DNA of 64,000 nt from Nocardia abscessus NBRC 100374 (GCF_000308455.1 NZ_BAFP01000005.1:1-64000); one strand, 5' to 3'; positions 55,582 through 64,000 are shown, numbered from the stretch's first letter. The notes: generated from the letters alone by a model not told the origin. Numbers and translations are program-made.

Positions 55582-56199
55582 TCAGACGCCGCGGGAGAAC
55601 AACGTCACCGGCGGCGGCATGCGGTACCCGGCGAGTTTGATGAACCGCGCGCCCACGCTGCGCTGTCTGTCCTCCAGCGGGCCCGCTCCGACGGTGTTCA
55701 TCATCCGGTTGATCACGTTGAAGCAGGTGCCCACCCAGACCGCCTCGTCGAACGCTTCCCGGGAGACACCCGCCAGGCGGACCACCGCGGCGTCCTCCGG
55801 CGTCAAGCCGTCCGGGTCGCGGGCCATCTTCACGAGGAATCCGAGCATGACGCGCGCTTCGGGACGCAGCGGGGAGTCCGCGCCGTCGGCCAGCGCGCGA
55901 GTCACCACGTCGGAGTCGACGTACGCGCCCGCGATCGCCTCGTGCGAGGTGGCGCAGAACGGGCACTCGTTGGCCTGGGACGTCCGCGTCGCGAAGATCT
56001 CGCGTTCGGCCACGGTCCAGTACGACGGTCCGCGCATGGCGTCCTGGATCAGTTCCGACAGCGGCGAGCCGAAGAATCTGTGCCGGTAGAACAGCACTTT
56101 GAGCACGGAGGGAACTTCGACGCCGCTGAAGCGCCGCATGGTCCACAACACGAGCTTGGTCGGCCGGTCGTGCCCGGATCGGACTGCCTCGAGCCACAT
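55582..56199 (-). CDS. carboxymuconolactone decarboxylase family protein
   Basis: A 205-residue AhpD/CMD-like protein. The redox site ECPFCATSHEAI carries the Cys-x2-Cys-x3-His motif after SQAN, typical of peroxidase-linked AhpD relatives. It is one base after the stop of the small protein at 56201, so the pair is coupled. The open frame continues upstream to 56508 without similarity. Confidence 0.85.
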   Translation of the reverse strand: MWLEAVRSGHDRPTKLVLWTMRRFSGVEVPSVLKVLFYRHRFFGSPLSELIQDAMRGPSYWTVAEREIFATRTSQANECPFCATSHEAIAGAYVDSDVVTRALADGADSPLRPEARVMLGFLVKMARDPDGLTPEDAAVVRLAGVSREAFDEAVWVGTCFNVINRMMNTVGAGPLEDRQRSVGARFIKLAGYRMPPPVTLFSRGV

Positions 56200-56200
56200 T

Positions 56201-56512
56201 TCAGTACGCCTCCCAAGCCAGTCGCGCGGCGCGCAGACGCCGGTCGGCCGCGCCGTAGGCGGCGAGCGCGGTCGCCTCGAAGATCTCGTCGTCGGTGTGC
56301 CCGGCCGCCCGCAGCGCCGCGATCCGGTCCTCGGTGACCCGGTAGGACCGGTCGGCCACCAGGTCGGCGAAGGCGGCGAGCTCGGGCGGGACGTCGCCGT
56401 CCGAGCCGGCCGTGCCGTCGGATCTGGCTCGCAGGCTCCGGCGGACCCCGCTCGCCAGCCGTCCCGGCGCGGATTCGAGGTGCTCGCCGAACCGCTGCCA
56501 CTTCTCACTCAT
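56201..56512 (-). CDS. small CMD-associated helical protein
   Basis: A 103-residue helical protein: DRSYRVTEDRIAALRAAGHTDDEIFEATALAAYGAADRRLRAARLA resembles half of a CMD repeat without the cysteines, and it is translated just before the CMD protein. Likely its structural partner. Start at 56512, or 56524 if the longer form is used. Confidence 0.75.
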   Translation of the reverse strand: MSEKWQRFGEHLESAPGRLASGVRRSLRARSDGTAGSDGDVPPELAAFADLVADRSYRVTEDRIAALRAAGHTDDEIFEATALAAYGAADRRLRAARLAWEAY

Positions 56513-56586
56513 CGAGCCGCCCATGGGCCCATTCTGGCCGAGCCGCGCCGCCTTCGCCGAGTATCGCGAGCGCGCAGCGGAACTCG

Positions 56587-56874
56587 CTACCGGTCCCCGT
56601 CCTTGCGCAGCACGACCGTGCGGCGCTCCAAGTCGACGCCGAGCAGAGGCGGCGCGCCCTGGTCCTGCTCGTCACGCAGCATGGACACCGATTCGCGATG
56701 ATCCAGCTCCATTCGTTTGGTCGAGTGGAACAGTGCGGTGAACTCGTCGGTGAACGTGCCGGAGATCGGGGTACGGCGGCGTTTGCGGCGCTTGTTCACG
56801 GTCAGTTCGTAGACCGCCACCAGCATGAGCAGGATCACCCATCCGGGGACCGACCACTGCAACACCGACGCCAT
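56587..56874 (-). CDS. DUF6191 small membrane protein
   Basis: A 95-residue protein with one N-terminal helix (WVILLMLVAVYEL), a strongly basic stretch NKRRKRRR, and the conserved FTALFHSTKRMELDHRESVSMLRDEQDQGAPP of the actinomycete family. Cytoplasmic C-terminus. Function unknown. Confidence 0.8.
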   Translation of the reverse strand: MASVLQWSVPGWVILLMLVAVYELTVNKRRKRRRTPISGTFTDEFTALFHSTKRMELDHRESVSMLRDEQDQGAPPLLGVDLERRTVVLRKDGDR

Positions 56875-57037
56875 ACCCCGACGCTAGCAGCGGACCCCCA
56901 TCGCGCCGCGCCGAACGAATCCGAAAACTGCCCGTTTCACCGCGGGTAACCGGCGGAATCCGGGGTATACGCCCGATACGGAAAGTGCGGGAAGGACGCG
57001 ATGCCAAATGCGCCGTCGGACAATCCGCGCGGGAACG

Positions 57038-57253
57038 ATGCGCGAGAGAAACATGAGAATCGGAAGTGTAATCGTCTTGATCTGGTTGCTGATCGGCGTG
57101 ATCGCCGCGGCACAACGCCACTATTTCGACAGCGGACCGGTCAACTGCGCCGGTTTCGGAACCATCGTGGTCACGGTCGTCTCGGGCCCGCTCAACTACA
57201 TGGGCGTGAACCCGAAGGTCGCCGATTGCAATGTCCCGCAACCGAGCCCGTAA
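57038..57253 (+). CDS. small membrane protein, first of tandem pair
   Basis: A 71-residue protein with one hydrophobic helix (VIVLIWLLIGVIAAA), then QRHYFDSGPVNCAGFGTIVVT, a second hydrophobic stretch, and NYMGVNPKVADCNVPQPSP. It is a paralogue of the protein at 57426. Two Cys are conserved between the copies. ATG 57038 or 57053 could start it. A strong terminator follows. Confidence 0.75.
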   Translation: MRERNMRIGSVIVLIWLLIGVIAAAQRHYFDSGPVNCAGFGTIVVTVVSGPLNYMGVNPKVADCNVPQPSP

Positions 57254-57270
57254 TTAGAGGCGGGTCACGA

Positions 57271-57305
57271 CGGACGGCCGGGTACGTGCGCCACCCGGCC
57301 GTCCG
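57271..57305 (+). terminator. Rho-independent terminator
   Basis: CGGACGGCCGGGT / ACCCGGCCGTCCG, a 13-bp stem with a 9-base loop, followed by TTTTC. Confidence 0.8.
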
Positions 57306-57425
57306 TTTTCGTGCGCTCGAGCGCGCCGCGCGACCGGTCGGTCCGATCTGTGTGGGACCGATTGGATAACCGCGGGGAAGCCGGGTATCTCCCGCGCACG
57401 GGGGAGCACGGAAGGAACCGATGAG

Positions 57426-57680
57426 ATGCGTGATTACGAATCTCGTGCGCGTGCCAGACGTGGCCCGAGCGCCGGGTCCAGGCTGCTGGGGTTCCTGCTG
57501 ATGGCCTGGCTGGCGATCGGATTGCTAGCGGCCGGTCAGCGGCACTATTTCGACAGCGGCCCCCCGATCAACTGCGCCGGTTGGGGCACGATCGCCCTCA
57601 CCGCCCTGGCGGGCCCGCTCAACTACGCCGGCGTGAATCCGCGGGTGGGAGCCTGCGACATCCCGCAACCGAGCCGGTGA
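57426..57680 (+). CDS. small membrane protein, second of tandem pair
   Basis: An 84-residue paralogue of the previous gene, with a longer basic N-terminus. The shared core is QRHYFDSGP, NCAG-GTI, GPLNY-GVNP and the end PQPS. The two have separate leaders and terminators. No known family is recognised. Confidence 0.75.
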   Translation: MRDYESRARARRGPSAGSRLLGFLLMAWLAIGLLAAGQRHYFDSGPPINCAGWGTIALTALAGPLNYAGVNPRVGACDIPQPSR

Positions 57681-57686
57681 GAAGCA

Positions 57687-57723
57687 CTCGGCCCCGCACC
57701 CCGGGTCGGGGTGCGGGGCCGAG
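57687..57723. terminator. bidirectional hairpin terminator
   Basis: A perfect 16-bp stem CTCGGCCCCGCACCCC / GGGGTGCGGGGCCGAG with a GGGTC loop, between the small membrane gene and the end of the MMPL gene. Confidence 0.8.
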
Positions 57724-57737
57724 CGACGGTTCCCCGG

Positions 57738-60032
57738 TCAGCTGACGCCGACCGGCTCCTTCGCCGTGTCGGACGAACGCTGCTGCAGCTCACGCAGCTT
57801 CGCGCCCTCGACGTCGATGTCGGGCAGGATGCGGTCGAGCCACTTCGGCATCCACCACGACCACTTGCCCATGATCACCAGCAGCGACGGAATCAGCACC
57901 ATCCGGACCACGAACGCGTCCAGCAGCACACCGGCCGCCAGCGCGAAGCCCATGGACTTGGCCGTCACGTCGGTCTCCATCAGGAAGGAGCCGAACACCG
58001 AGATCATGATGATCGCCGCCGCGGTCACGACGCGTGCGCCGTGGTGGTAACCGGCGACCACCGCCTCCGTCGGCGACTTGCCGTGCACGAACTCTTCGCG
58101 CATCCGGGTCACCAGGAACACCTGGTAGTCCATCGCCAGGCCGAACACCAGGCCGATCAGCATGATCGGCAGGAAGCTGACCAGCGGATGCGGATCCTCG
58201 ATCAGGCCGAGCGCGCCCTCCTGGAAGATCAGCACGGTCGCGCCGAAGGTAGCGGCCATCGACAGCAGGAACCCGAGGGCCGCGGTGAGCGGCACCAGGA
58301 TCGACCGGAACACCAGGATCAGCAGGACGAACGCGGCGCCGGCCACGAGCGCCAGGTAGGGCACGATCTTGCTGAGCAGCACGTGGTCGATGTCCGCGTA
58401 GATCGCCGTGGTGCCGGTGACTCCGTACTCGATGCCGTACTCGGCCTTCAGCGCCCCTTCGGCCTCTCGGGCGTCTTGCACCAGGTCCTTGGTGTCCTGG
58501 TTGTTCGGGCCCGACTTCGGCACACCGTCCAGCAGCGCGCCCGCCTTGTCCTCGCTCCACTGCGGTGCGGTCACGTAATCCATGCCCGGGTAGGACGCGA
58601 GCTTGGCGCGCAGAGCGTCGACCGCCGCCTCCCGGTTGTCGGCGGGGACGTTGGTCAGATCGACGGCCACGTTCAGAATGCCGTTGCTGCCTTCGCCGAA
58701 GCCTTCGGTGCGCAGCTCATAGGCTTTGCGGACGGTAGAGGTCTTCGGCATGCTGTCCTCGCCGGGCAGGCCGAGGTTCAGGCCGGCGGCGGGCGCGGCG
58801 AGCGCGCCGAGCACCACGACGCTGAGGACCAGGGCGGCCCACGGCGCCTTGCCGATCAGCTTGCCGAAGCGCATGCCGTTGGTGACCGAGTTGTCGTCCT
58901 CGGGGTCGTGCTGTGCCACCAGTGGCAGCTTCGGCTTGAACAGGAAGCGGCCGAACGCGCCGATCAGCGCCGGCATCAGCGTGATCGCGGTGAGCACCGC
59001 GAACGCGGCGGCGATCGCGCCACCCAGACCCATGAAGGTCATGAACTTCACACCGACGACGCTCAGGCCGCCGAGCGCGATGATGACGGTCAGGCCGGCG
59101 AACACCACCGCGGAGCCCGCCGTGCCGAGCGCGGCGCCCACGGCCTCTTCCGGCGAGTCCTGCACCGCCAGTTCGTGCTTGTACCTGGACACGATGAACA
59201 GCGCGTAGTCGATGGACAACGCGATACCGATCATCGAGGCGAGGAACGTGGTGAAGCTGGGCACCTCGATCATCGAGGTGCCGACCATGATCAGCGAGGT
59301 GGCCGCGCCGAGGCCGACGATGGCGGTGACGATCGGCACGAACGCGGCGACGATCGCACCGAACGCCACGATCATCACGACCAGCGCGACGGCCATGCCG
59401 ATCATCTCGGACTTACCGCTGGGCGCTTCCTGCTTCTGCGCGATCGAGCCGCTCATCTCGACCGTGAGCCCGGCGTTGCGCGCGTCGGCGGCCACGTCGT
59501 AGGCCGCCGCGCGATCCTCATCGGTCACGTCGGAGAACGTCTTGATCGTGAACGGGACGTTGATCACCGCCACGGTCTCGGGGGCGGTCTTGCTGAGCAC
59601 GTTCAGCGGCGCGCCACTGCACTGCGCCGGGTCAGGGTTGGCCAAGCAGCCCATCTTCTCGGCCGCTTCGATCGGATCGACGATCGGCTTGCTGTGATCG
59701 ACGATGTCGAGCTGGCCGAGTTTCGCGATGAACGCGTCCAGCGCGGCACGGTTCGCCGGGTCGGTCAGCTTCTGCCCATCGGGCGTAGCGGCGACGTAGG
59801 TGCCGGTGACCGCGTCGAACTTGAACGCGGCGGAGGCGCCGGGGAAGTGCCTGTCGAGGATCTCGTTGGCACGTTCGGAAGGCAGGTTCGGCAAGCTGAA
59901 GTCGTCGGTCATCGGCTTGCTGAGCTGTGCCCCCAGGCCACCGAGGAGCACGAACAAGACGAGCCAGACGGGAAGGACTATCCATTTCCGGCGGAAAGCG
60001 AACTTTCCCCATCTATACAGATAAACGGACAC
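57738..60032 (-). CDS. MMPL-family RND transporter
   Basis: A 764-residue RND-superfamily lipid or drug exporter. The N-terminus MSVYLYRWGKFAFRRKWIV is typical, there are two blocks of about five to six helices each after large loops, and the loops carry GLAMDYQVFLVTRMREEF and GIALSIDYALFIVSRYKHE, the paired Asp-Tyr motifs of MMPL helices 4 and 10. It is divergent from a TetR gene across an operator, so it is likely TetR-controlled. Confidence 0.9.
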   Translation of the reverse strand: MSVYLYRWGKFAFRRKWIVLPVWLVLFVLLGGLGAQLSKPMTDDFSLPNLPSERANEILDRHFPGASAAFKFDAVTGTYVAATPDGQKLTDPANRAALDAFIAKLGQLDIVDHSKPIVDPIEAAEKMGCLANPDPAQCSGAPLNVLSKTAPETVAVINVPFTIKTFSDVTDEDRAAAYDVAADARNAGLTVEMSGSIAQKQEAPSGKSEMIGMAVALVVMIVAFGAIVAAFVPIVTAIVGLGAATSLIMVGTSMIEVPSFTTFLASMIGIALSIDYALFIVSRYKHELAVQDSPEEAVGAALGTAGSAVVFAGLTVIIALGGLSVVGVKFMTFMGLGGAIAAAFAVLTAITLMPALIGAFGRFLFKPKLPLVAQHDPEDDNSVTNGMRFGKLIGKAPWAALVLSVVVLGALAAPAAGLNLGLPGEDSMPKTSTVRKAYELRTEGFGEGSNGILNVAVDLTNVPADNREAAVDALRAKLASYPGMDYVTAPQWSEDKAGALLDGVPKSGPNNQDTKDLVQDAREAEGALKAEYGIEYGVTGTTAIYADIDHVLLSKIVPYLALVAGAAFVLLILVFRSILVPLTAALGFLLSMAATFGATVLIFQEGALGLIEDPHPLVSFLPIMLIGLVFGLAMDYQVFLVTRMREEFVHGKSPTEAVVAGYHHGARVVTAAAIIMISVFGSFLMETDVTAKSMGFALAAGVLLDAFVVRMVLIPSLLVIMGKWSWWMPKWLDRILPDIDVEGAKLRELQQRSSDTAKEPVGVS

Positions 60033-60133
60033 GAGTGGTTACTCCTAGCGATGACTGGGACCGTGCTGGTTCTGCGTGTAGACAGCACTCGCGGGGATGC
60101 CCTGCCTGGCCCCGCCTCCACTGACGCTTTCTG

Positions 60134-60158
60134 CCTACCGTGCGGTAGGTAGACTACC
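60134..60158. promoter_or_regulatory. compound TetR operator between MMPL and TetR genes
   Basis: CCTACCG-TG-CGGTAGG (60134-60149) overlaps GGTAG-A-CTACC (60148-60158). Two palindromes share a GG-TAG half, in the middle of the divergent promoter region, as expected for an autoregulated TetR/MmpL pair. Confidence 0.65.
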
Positions 60159-60235
60159 CAGGAGCTAAGCGGAGGTACAACCTCTATTCTGCGTGCGAAC
60201 TTCGCTCGATGCGAAGGTGATGAGAGGATCATCGG

Positions 60236-60829
60236 ATGGCTGTGCGTGACACACCCGGCGCTGTCGCCGCAGGTGGAGGCACTAAAAGCGCGATTCGAGA
60301 CGCTGCGGTGAAGCTGTTCGGAGCCAAAGGATTCGAGCAGACCAGCCTGCGCGAGGTCGCGGATGCGGTAGGAATCACAAAGGCGTCCCTCTACTATCAC
60401 TACGCGTCGAAGCTCGATCTGCTATTGGCGATCATCGATCCGATCGTCGATCACATGCGTTCGGTCGTGGACGATCTCGACCAGGTGCCGCACGACGCCG
60501 AGAGCATCCGTCAGGTTCTGCGAGCGTATCTGCGCGGCCTGATCCATCACCGCGACGCGGGGGCCCTGGTCGTGCGCGACACCGTGGCGATCATCAACGC
60601 CATGGCCGACCGCTATCCGGATCTGGTCAACGCCAGCCGGGCACTGCGCGAGTGGCTGGCCGGGCCGGACGCCACCGAGGAGGCGCAGCTGCGCGCTTGC
60701 GCGGCGCTGGAGGTGATCGGTGTGGCGCTGGTGTCCAAGGAACTCGTGCCTGGTGCCGACGACTCGCTGGTGGAATCGTCACTGCTGGACGCCGCAACCT
60801 GCGTGCTGGCAGGCGGCGGCGCCGCGTAG
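60236..60829 (+). CDS. TetR family regulator
   Basis: A 197-residue regulator. The N-terminal helix-turn-helix reads AIRDAAVKLFGAKGFEQTSLREVADAVGITKASLYYHYASK, and the C-terminal helical domain binds the ligand. The gene is divergent from the MMPL transporter and likely represses it through the palindromes at 60134-60158. Confidence 0.92.
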   Translation: MAVRDTPGAVAAGGGTKSAIRDAAVKLFGAKGFEQTSLREVADAVGITKASLYYHYASKLDLLLAIIDPIVDHMRSVVDDLDQVPHDAESIRQVLRAYLRGLIHHRDAGALVVRDTVAIINAMADRYPDLVNASRALREWLAGPDATEEAQLRACAALEVIGVALVSKELVPGADDSLVESSLLDAATCVLAGGGAA

Positions 60830-60867
60830 ATTCGAGTCATCCCATCTCGACGCCAGGAGTCACCGCT

Positions 60868-61371
60868 GTGCACATCACCGCGAAGGTCGATTACGCGGTG
60901 CGGACGCTGCTCGAAATCGCCAGTGCGCCGCGGCTGGACCAATCCGTGGCCGGGCTGGGCGCACCCCTCGTGCAGGTCGCCCCTGCGGTCAAAGCCGAAG
61001 CGATCGCCACCGCCCAGCGGATTCCACCCAAGGTGCTCGAGTCGGTGCTCGGCGAACTGCGCCGCGCCGAACTGGTGATCAGCAGGCGCGGTCCGGACGG
61101 CGGCTACTGGCTGGCCAGGCCCGCCGCCGAGATCTCCATCGCCGACGTGATCCGCGCGATCGAAGGCCCTCTCGCCTCGGTGCGCGGCGCGCGGCCGGAG
61201 GACGTCCACTATCCCGGCGCGGCGCGGCCGTTGCAGCGGGTGTGGATCGCGCTGCGGGTCAATATCCGTGCGGTCCTGGAAAACGTCACCATCGCCGACA
61301 TCGCGAGCGATCAGCTGCCCGGCTTCGTCGACGCGCTCACCGAAGACCCGGGCGCCTGGGCGCGCCGCTAG
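60868..61371 (+). CDS. Rrf2-type regulator without cysteines
   Basis: A 167-residue winged-helix protein. HITAKVDYAVRTLLEIAS, the RRAELVISRRGPDGGYWLARPA wing and the IADVIRAIEGPLASVRG helix are typical of Rrf2. No Cys is present, so it cannot bind an iron-sulfur cluster. A stretch of about 15 residues (PRLDQSVAGLGAPLVQV) is inserted between helices 1 and 2. GTG start 60868 after AGGAG. It precedes the ABC exporter genes. Confidence 0.85.
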   Translation: MHITAKVDYAVRTLLEIASAPRLDQSVAGLGAPLVQVAPAVKAEAIATAQRIPPKVLESVLGELRRAELVISRRGPDGGYWLARPAAEISIADVIRAIEGPLASVRGARPEDVHYPGAARPLQRVWIALRVNIRAVLENVTIADIASDQLPGFVDALTEDPGAWARR

Positions 61372-61459
61372 CTCCGCGCACCCCCGACGGGAGAGCATTC
61401 ATGCAGGTCAACAAACCCCACGACGTATCGCGGCGACAGCCGGTAGCCTGCGATTCATC

Positions 61460-63193
61460 ATGCTGACCAGACTGCTCCGCACGCATCTCCAGCCTTACCG
61501 CGCCCAGCTGGCGGGGGTCGTTGTGCTTCAGCTGATTTCCGTCATCGCGATGCTGTATCTGCCGAGCCTGAACGCCGACCTGATCGACAACGGCGTCACC
61601 AAAGGTGATCTCGGCTACATCTGGACCACCGGGCTGTGGATGCTCGTGGTCACCGGCGTCCAGATCGTCGCCTCCGCCATCTCGGTCTATCTCGGCGCGC
61701 AGGCGGCCATGGGCGCGGGTCGCGACCTGCGCGGCGCGTTGCTGCACCGCGTGGGCACGTTCTCGGCACGCGAAGTGGGGATGTTCGGCGCGCCGTCGCT
61801 GATCACCCGCAATACCAACGACATTCAGCAGGTCCAGCTGCTCATCGTGATGTCGGCGACCATCCTGGTGATGGCGCCGATCATGTGCGTGGGCGGGATC
61901 ATCATGGCGTTGCGCGAGGATCTCGGCCTGTCCTGGCTGCTGCTGATCGCGGTGCCCGCGCTGGGGCTGTCCATGGGGGTGCTGATCTCCAAGATGGTGC
62001 CCGGCTTCCGCGACATGCAGACCAGGATCGACGAGGTGAATCGGGTGCTGCGTGAGCAGATCACCGGTATCCGCGTGGTCCGGGCCTTCGTGCGGGAACG
62101 GCAGGAGACCTGGCGGTTCGGCCTGGCCAATACCGAACTCACCGACACCGCGCTGCGCGTCGGCCGGTTGATGGCGCTGATGTTCCCGGCGGTCATGCTG
62201 ATCAGCAATGTCACCGCGGTCGCGGTGATCTGGTTCGGCGGGCGCGCGATCGACGCGGGGCACATGCAGATCGGTTCGCTCACCGCGCTGCTGTCCTACA
62301 TCATGCAGATCCTGATGGCCGTGATGATGGCCTCCTTCCTGGCCATGATGGCGCCGCGCGCCGCGGTGTCCGCCGACCGGATCGGCGAGGTGCTCGACAC
62401 CGAATCCTCGGTCCACCCGCCACGACTGCCACAGCCGTTCACCGACGACCCGGCCGTCGTGGACATCCAGTTCGCCGAGTTCGCTTTCCCCGGCGCGGAG
62501 AAGCCGGTGCTGAAAGCCATCCGGTTCCAAGCGCGTCCAGGCACCACCACCGCGATAGTCGGCTCCACCGGCGCGGGCAAGACCACGCTGATCAACCTCA
62601 TTCCGCGGCTGATGGACGTCACCGACGGCGCGGTCTACATCGGCGGTACGGATGTCCGCCACATCGACCTGGAGGTGCTGCGCGCGCAGATCGGGCTCGT
62701 CCCGCAGAAGGGGTACCTCTTCTCCGGCACCATCGCGAGCAACCTGCGCTACGGCAATCCGCACGCCACCGACGAGGAGCTCTGGCGTGCGCTGGAGATC
62801 GCGCAGGCGGACGATTTCGTCCGGGAGATGCCACACCGGCTGCAGACCCCCGTCGCCCAGGGCGGCACCACCGTGTCCGGAGGCCAGCGTCAGCGGCTGG
62901 CCATCGCGCGTGCGCTGGTGAAGAAGCCGAGGGTGTACCTGTTCGACGACTCGTTCTCGGCGCTCGACGTCGCGACCGACGCCAGGCTGCGCGAGGCGCT
63001 GAAGCCGGTGACCGCCGACGCCTCGGTCCTCATCGTCGCGCAGCGCATCGCCACCATCCGGGACGCGGATCAGATCGTGGTGCTCGAAGACGGCGCGATG
63101 GCGGGTATCGGCACCCACGAGCAGCTCATGCGCGACTGCGCGGAGTACCGGGAGATCGTCGAGTCGCAGCTGAGTGCCGAGGAGGCGCGATGA
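61460..63193 (+). CDS. ABC exporter half, degenerate ATP site
   Basis: A 577-residue membrane-ATPase. Six helices, Walker A GSTGAGKTT, signature VSGGQRQR, Walker B YLFDDSFSALD with Asp in place of the catalytic Glu. ATG 61460 was chosen by alignment (MLTRLLRTHLQPYRAQL); the open frame starts upstream in the Rrf2 gene. It overlaps a 19-codon ORF, then the partner gene. Confidence 0.9.
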   Translation: MLTRLLRTHLQPYRAQLAGVVVLQLISVIAMLYLPSLNADLIDNGVTKGDLGYIWTTGLWMLVVTGVQIVASAISVYLGAQAAMGAGRDLRGALLHRVGTFSAREVGMFGAPSLITRNTNDIQQVQLLIVMSATILVMAPIMCVGGIIMALREDLGLSWLLLIAVPALGLSMGVLISKMVPGFRDMQTRIDEVNRVLREQITGIRVVRAFVRERQETWRFGLANTELTDTALRVGRLMALMFPAVMLISNVTAVAVIWFGGRAIDAGHMQIGSLTALLSYIMQILMAVMMASFLAMMAPRAAVSADRIGEVLDTESSVHPPRLPQPFTDDPAVVDIQFAEFAFPGAEKPVLKAIRFQARPGTTTAIVGSTGAGKTTLINLIPRLMDVTDGAVYIGGTDVRHIDLEVLRAQIGLVPQKGYLFSGTIASNLRYGNPHATDEELWRALEIAQADDFVREMPHRLQTPVAQGGTTVSGGQRQRLAIARALVKKPRVYLFDDSFSALDVATDARLREALKPVTADASVLIVAQRIATIRDADQIVVLEDGAMAGIGTHEQLMRDCAEYREIVESQLSAEEAR

Positions 63194-63249
63194 ACAACGA
63201 CCGCGCGGACCGAGCGCGGATGTCCCGCGGCGAGCAGGAGGCACGATGA
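63190..63249 (+). CDS. 19-codon linking ORF
   Basis: ATGA overlaps on both sides: it starts in the stop of the ABC gene and its stop overlaps the start of the next. The sequence contains AGGAGG (63235-63240), the ribosome site for the next gene. It may couple translation of the two exporter halves rather than make a useful peptide. Confidence 0.4.
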   Translation: MNNDRADRARMSRGEQEAR

Positions 63250-64000
63250 GACCCGGAATGCCGAGTCCCGGCGCGCCGGACGCGAAGGCGAAGTCGTTCG
63301 GGCCGTCCCTGAAGCGGTTGTTGCGCAGGCTCACGCCGGAGCGGTTCTATGTCGGGCTGATCATCGCGCTGGTCATCGTCTCGGTGGTGCTGAATACCGT
63401 CGGCCCCTACATCCTCGGCAAGGCCACCAACCTGGTCTTCGACGGCGTGGTCGGCAAACAGCTGCCGCCCGGCGTGACCAAGGATCAGGCGATCGAAGCC
63501 CTGCGGGCCGAAGGCGACGACACCTTCGCCGACATGCTCGGCGCCATGGACGTGGTGCCCGGAGTCGGCGTGGACTTCGGTGCGGTGGGCCGGGTGCTCG
63601 CTCTGGTGCTCGTGCTGTACATCGGCGCCGCCGTCTTCGGATGGCTGCAGGGGCACCTGCTCAACATCGTGATCAACCGCACGGTGAAACGGCTGCGCAG
63701 CGACGTCGAGGACAAGATCCATCGGCTTCCACTGCGTTATTTCGACACCGCGCCCCGCGGTGACGTGCTCAGCCGGGTGACCAACGACGTGGACAACGTC
63801 TCCCAGAGCCTCCAGCAGACCATGAGCCAGCTGCTCATCTCGGTGTTCTCGGTGCTGGGCATCCTGGTCATGATGTTCTGGATCTCGTGGGTGCTCGCGG
63901 TGATCGCGCTGCTCACCGTGCCGGCCGCCATCGTGGTCACCGCGCAGATCGCGAAACGGTCCAAGCCGCACTTCGTCAACCAGTGGAAGTACACCGGCCT
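63246..64000 (+). CDS. ABC exporter half, partial at window end
   Basis: The first 251 codons of the partner of the previous exporter half. It begins with a Pro/Gly-rich leader, then LKRLLRRLTPERFYVGLIIALVIV, a loop with FADMLGAMDVVPGVG, and TVKRLRSDVEDKIHRLPLRYFDTAPRGDVLSRVTNDVDNV, which is the coupling region of ABC exporters. The ATPase domain lies outside the window. Confidence 0.88.
   Translation, partial: MRPGMPSPGAPDAKAKSFGPSLKRLLRRLTPERFYVGLIIALVIVSVVLNTVGPYILGKATNLVFDGVVGKQLPPGVTKDQAIEALRAEGDDTFADMLGAMDVVPGVGVDFGAVGRVLALVLVLYIGAAVFGWLQGHLLNIVINRTVKRLRSDVEDKIHRLPLRYFDTAPRGDVLSRVTNDVDNVSQSLQQTMSQLLISVFSVLGILVMMFWISWVLAVIALLTVPAAIVVTAQIAKRSKPHFVNQWKYTG

Noticed and set aside
57711..60152. 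An open frame of over 800 codons opposite the MMPL gene
   Set aside because: It is an antisense shadow: composition is His/Arg/Gly-rich with no domain, while the minus strand encodes a clear RND transporter.

Overview
The window looks like chromosomal DNA of a mycolic-acid actinomycete, most likely Nocardia. It is very GC-rich and uses many GTG and TTG starts. It carries the cell-wall genes of the Mycobacteriales: rmlA, rmlB and rmlC, both galactofuranosyltransferases GlfT1 and GlfT2, the Wzm/Wzt arabinogalactan exporter, an antigen-85-type mycolyltransferase, a KasA/KasB-type synthase and a FadD32-like ligase. It also encodes the proteasome activator Bpa, a mycothiol-type enzyme and a bacterial nitric oxide synthase. 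Gene order partly follows the Mycobacterium tuberculosis Rv3752c to Rv3808c neighbourhood.

Layout. 1-10.4 kb: dTDP-rhamnose genes, a DUF2142 membrane protein, a family 2 glycosyltransferase, a GtrA protein and GlfT2. 10.5-17.2 kb: a short-chain dehydrogenase below a perfect palindrome, a Pro/Gln-rich membrane protein, RsgA, then GlfT1-Wzt-Wzm and Bpa. 17.4-28.3 kb: mostly housekeeping and metabolic genes (PLP enzyme, quinone reductase, FMN oxidase, MarR), three tRNAs, a tiny secreted peptide, nitric oxide synthase divergent from a Ni/Co transporter, a mycolyltransferase and HisC2.

28.2-35.2 kb is a decayed integrative element in tRNA-Arg(ACG). It is bounded by 88-89 bp imperfect repeats of the tRNA 3' end plus its terminator. 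It holds a frameshifted tyrosine integrase remnant, a DUF397/DUF5753 regulator pair, a divergent operon of three small unknown genes, an acidic protein next to a coiled-coil protein with a nuclease-like E-x-K motif, and an ApeA-type HEPN anti-phage gene. It is the clearest accessory and defence region of the window.

35.4-45.6 kb: TrmO, a degenerate cytochrome P450, small metabolic genes, a solitary cytosine methyltransferase with a Vsr endonuclease, a KasA/B-type synthase with a fatty-acyl-AMP ligase, and a frameshifted monooxygenase. 45.8-56.9 kb: a heterodimeric ABC exporter, TyrA, the TadA pair, tRNA-Ser(CGA), two further deaminases including guanine deaminase, and a carboxymuconolactone-decarboxylase pair. 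57.0-64.0 kb: two tandem paralogous small membrane proteins, an MMPL transporter divergent from a TetR gene across a compound palindromic operator, an Rrf2 regulator lacking cysteines, and a second ABC exporter pair running off the window end.

Functionally, dTDP-rhamnose synthesis, galactan polymerisation, galactan export and mycolic acid handling converge on building the mycolyl-arabinogalactan envelope. Starts were chosen by family alignment and ribosome binding sites, so several may be off by a few codons. All functions are read from sequence motifs without database searches.
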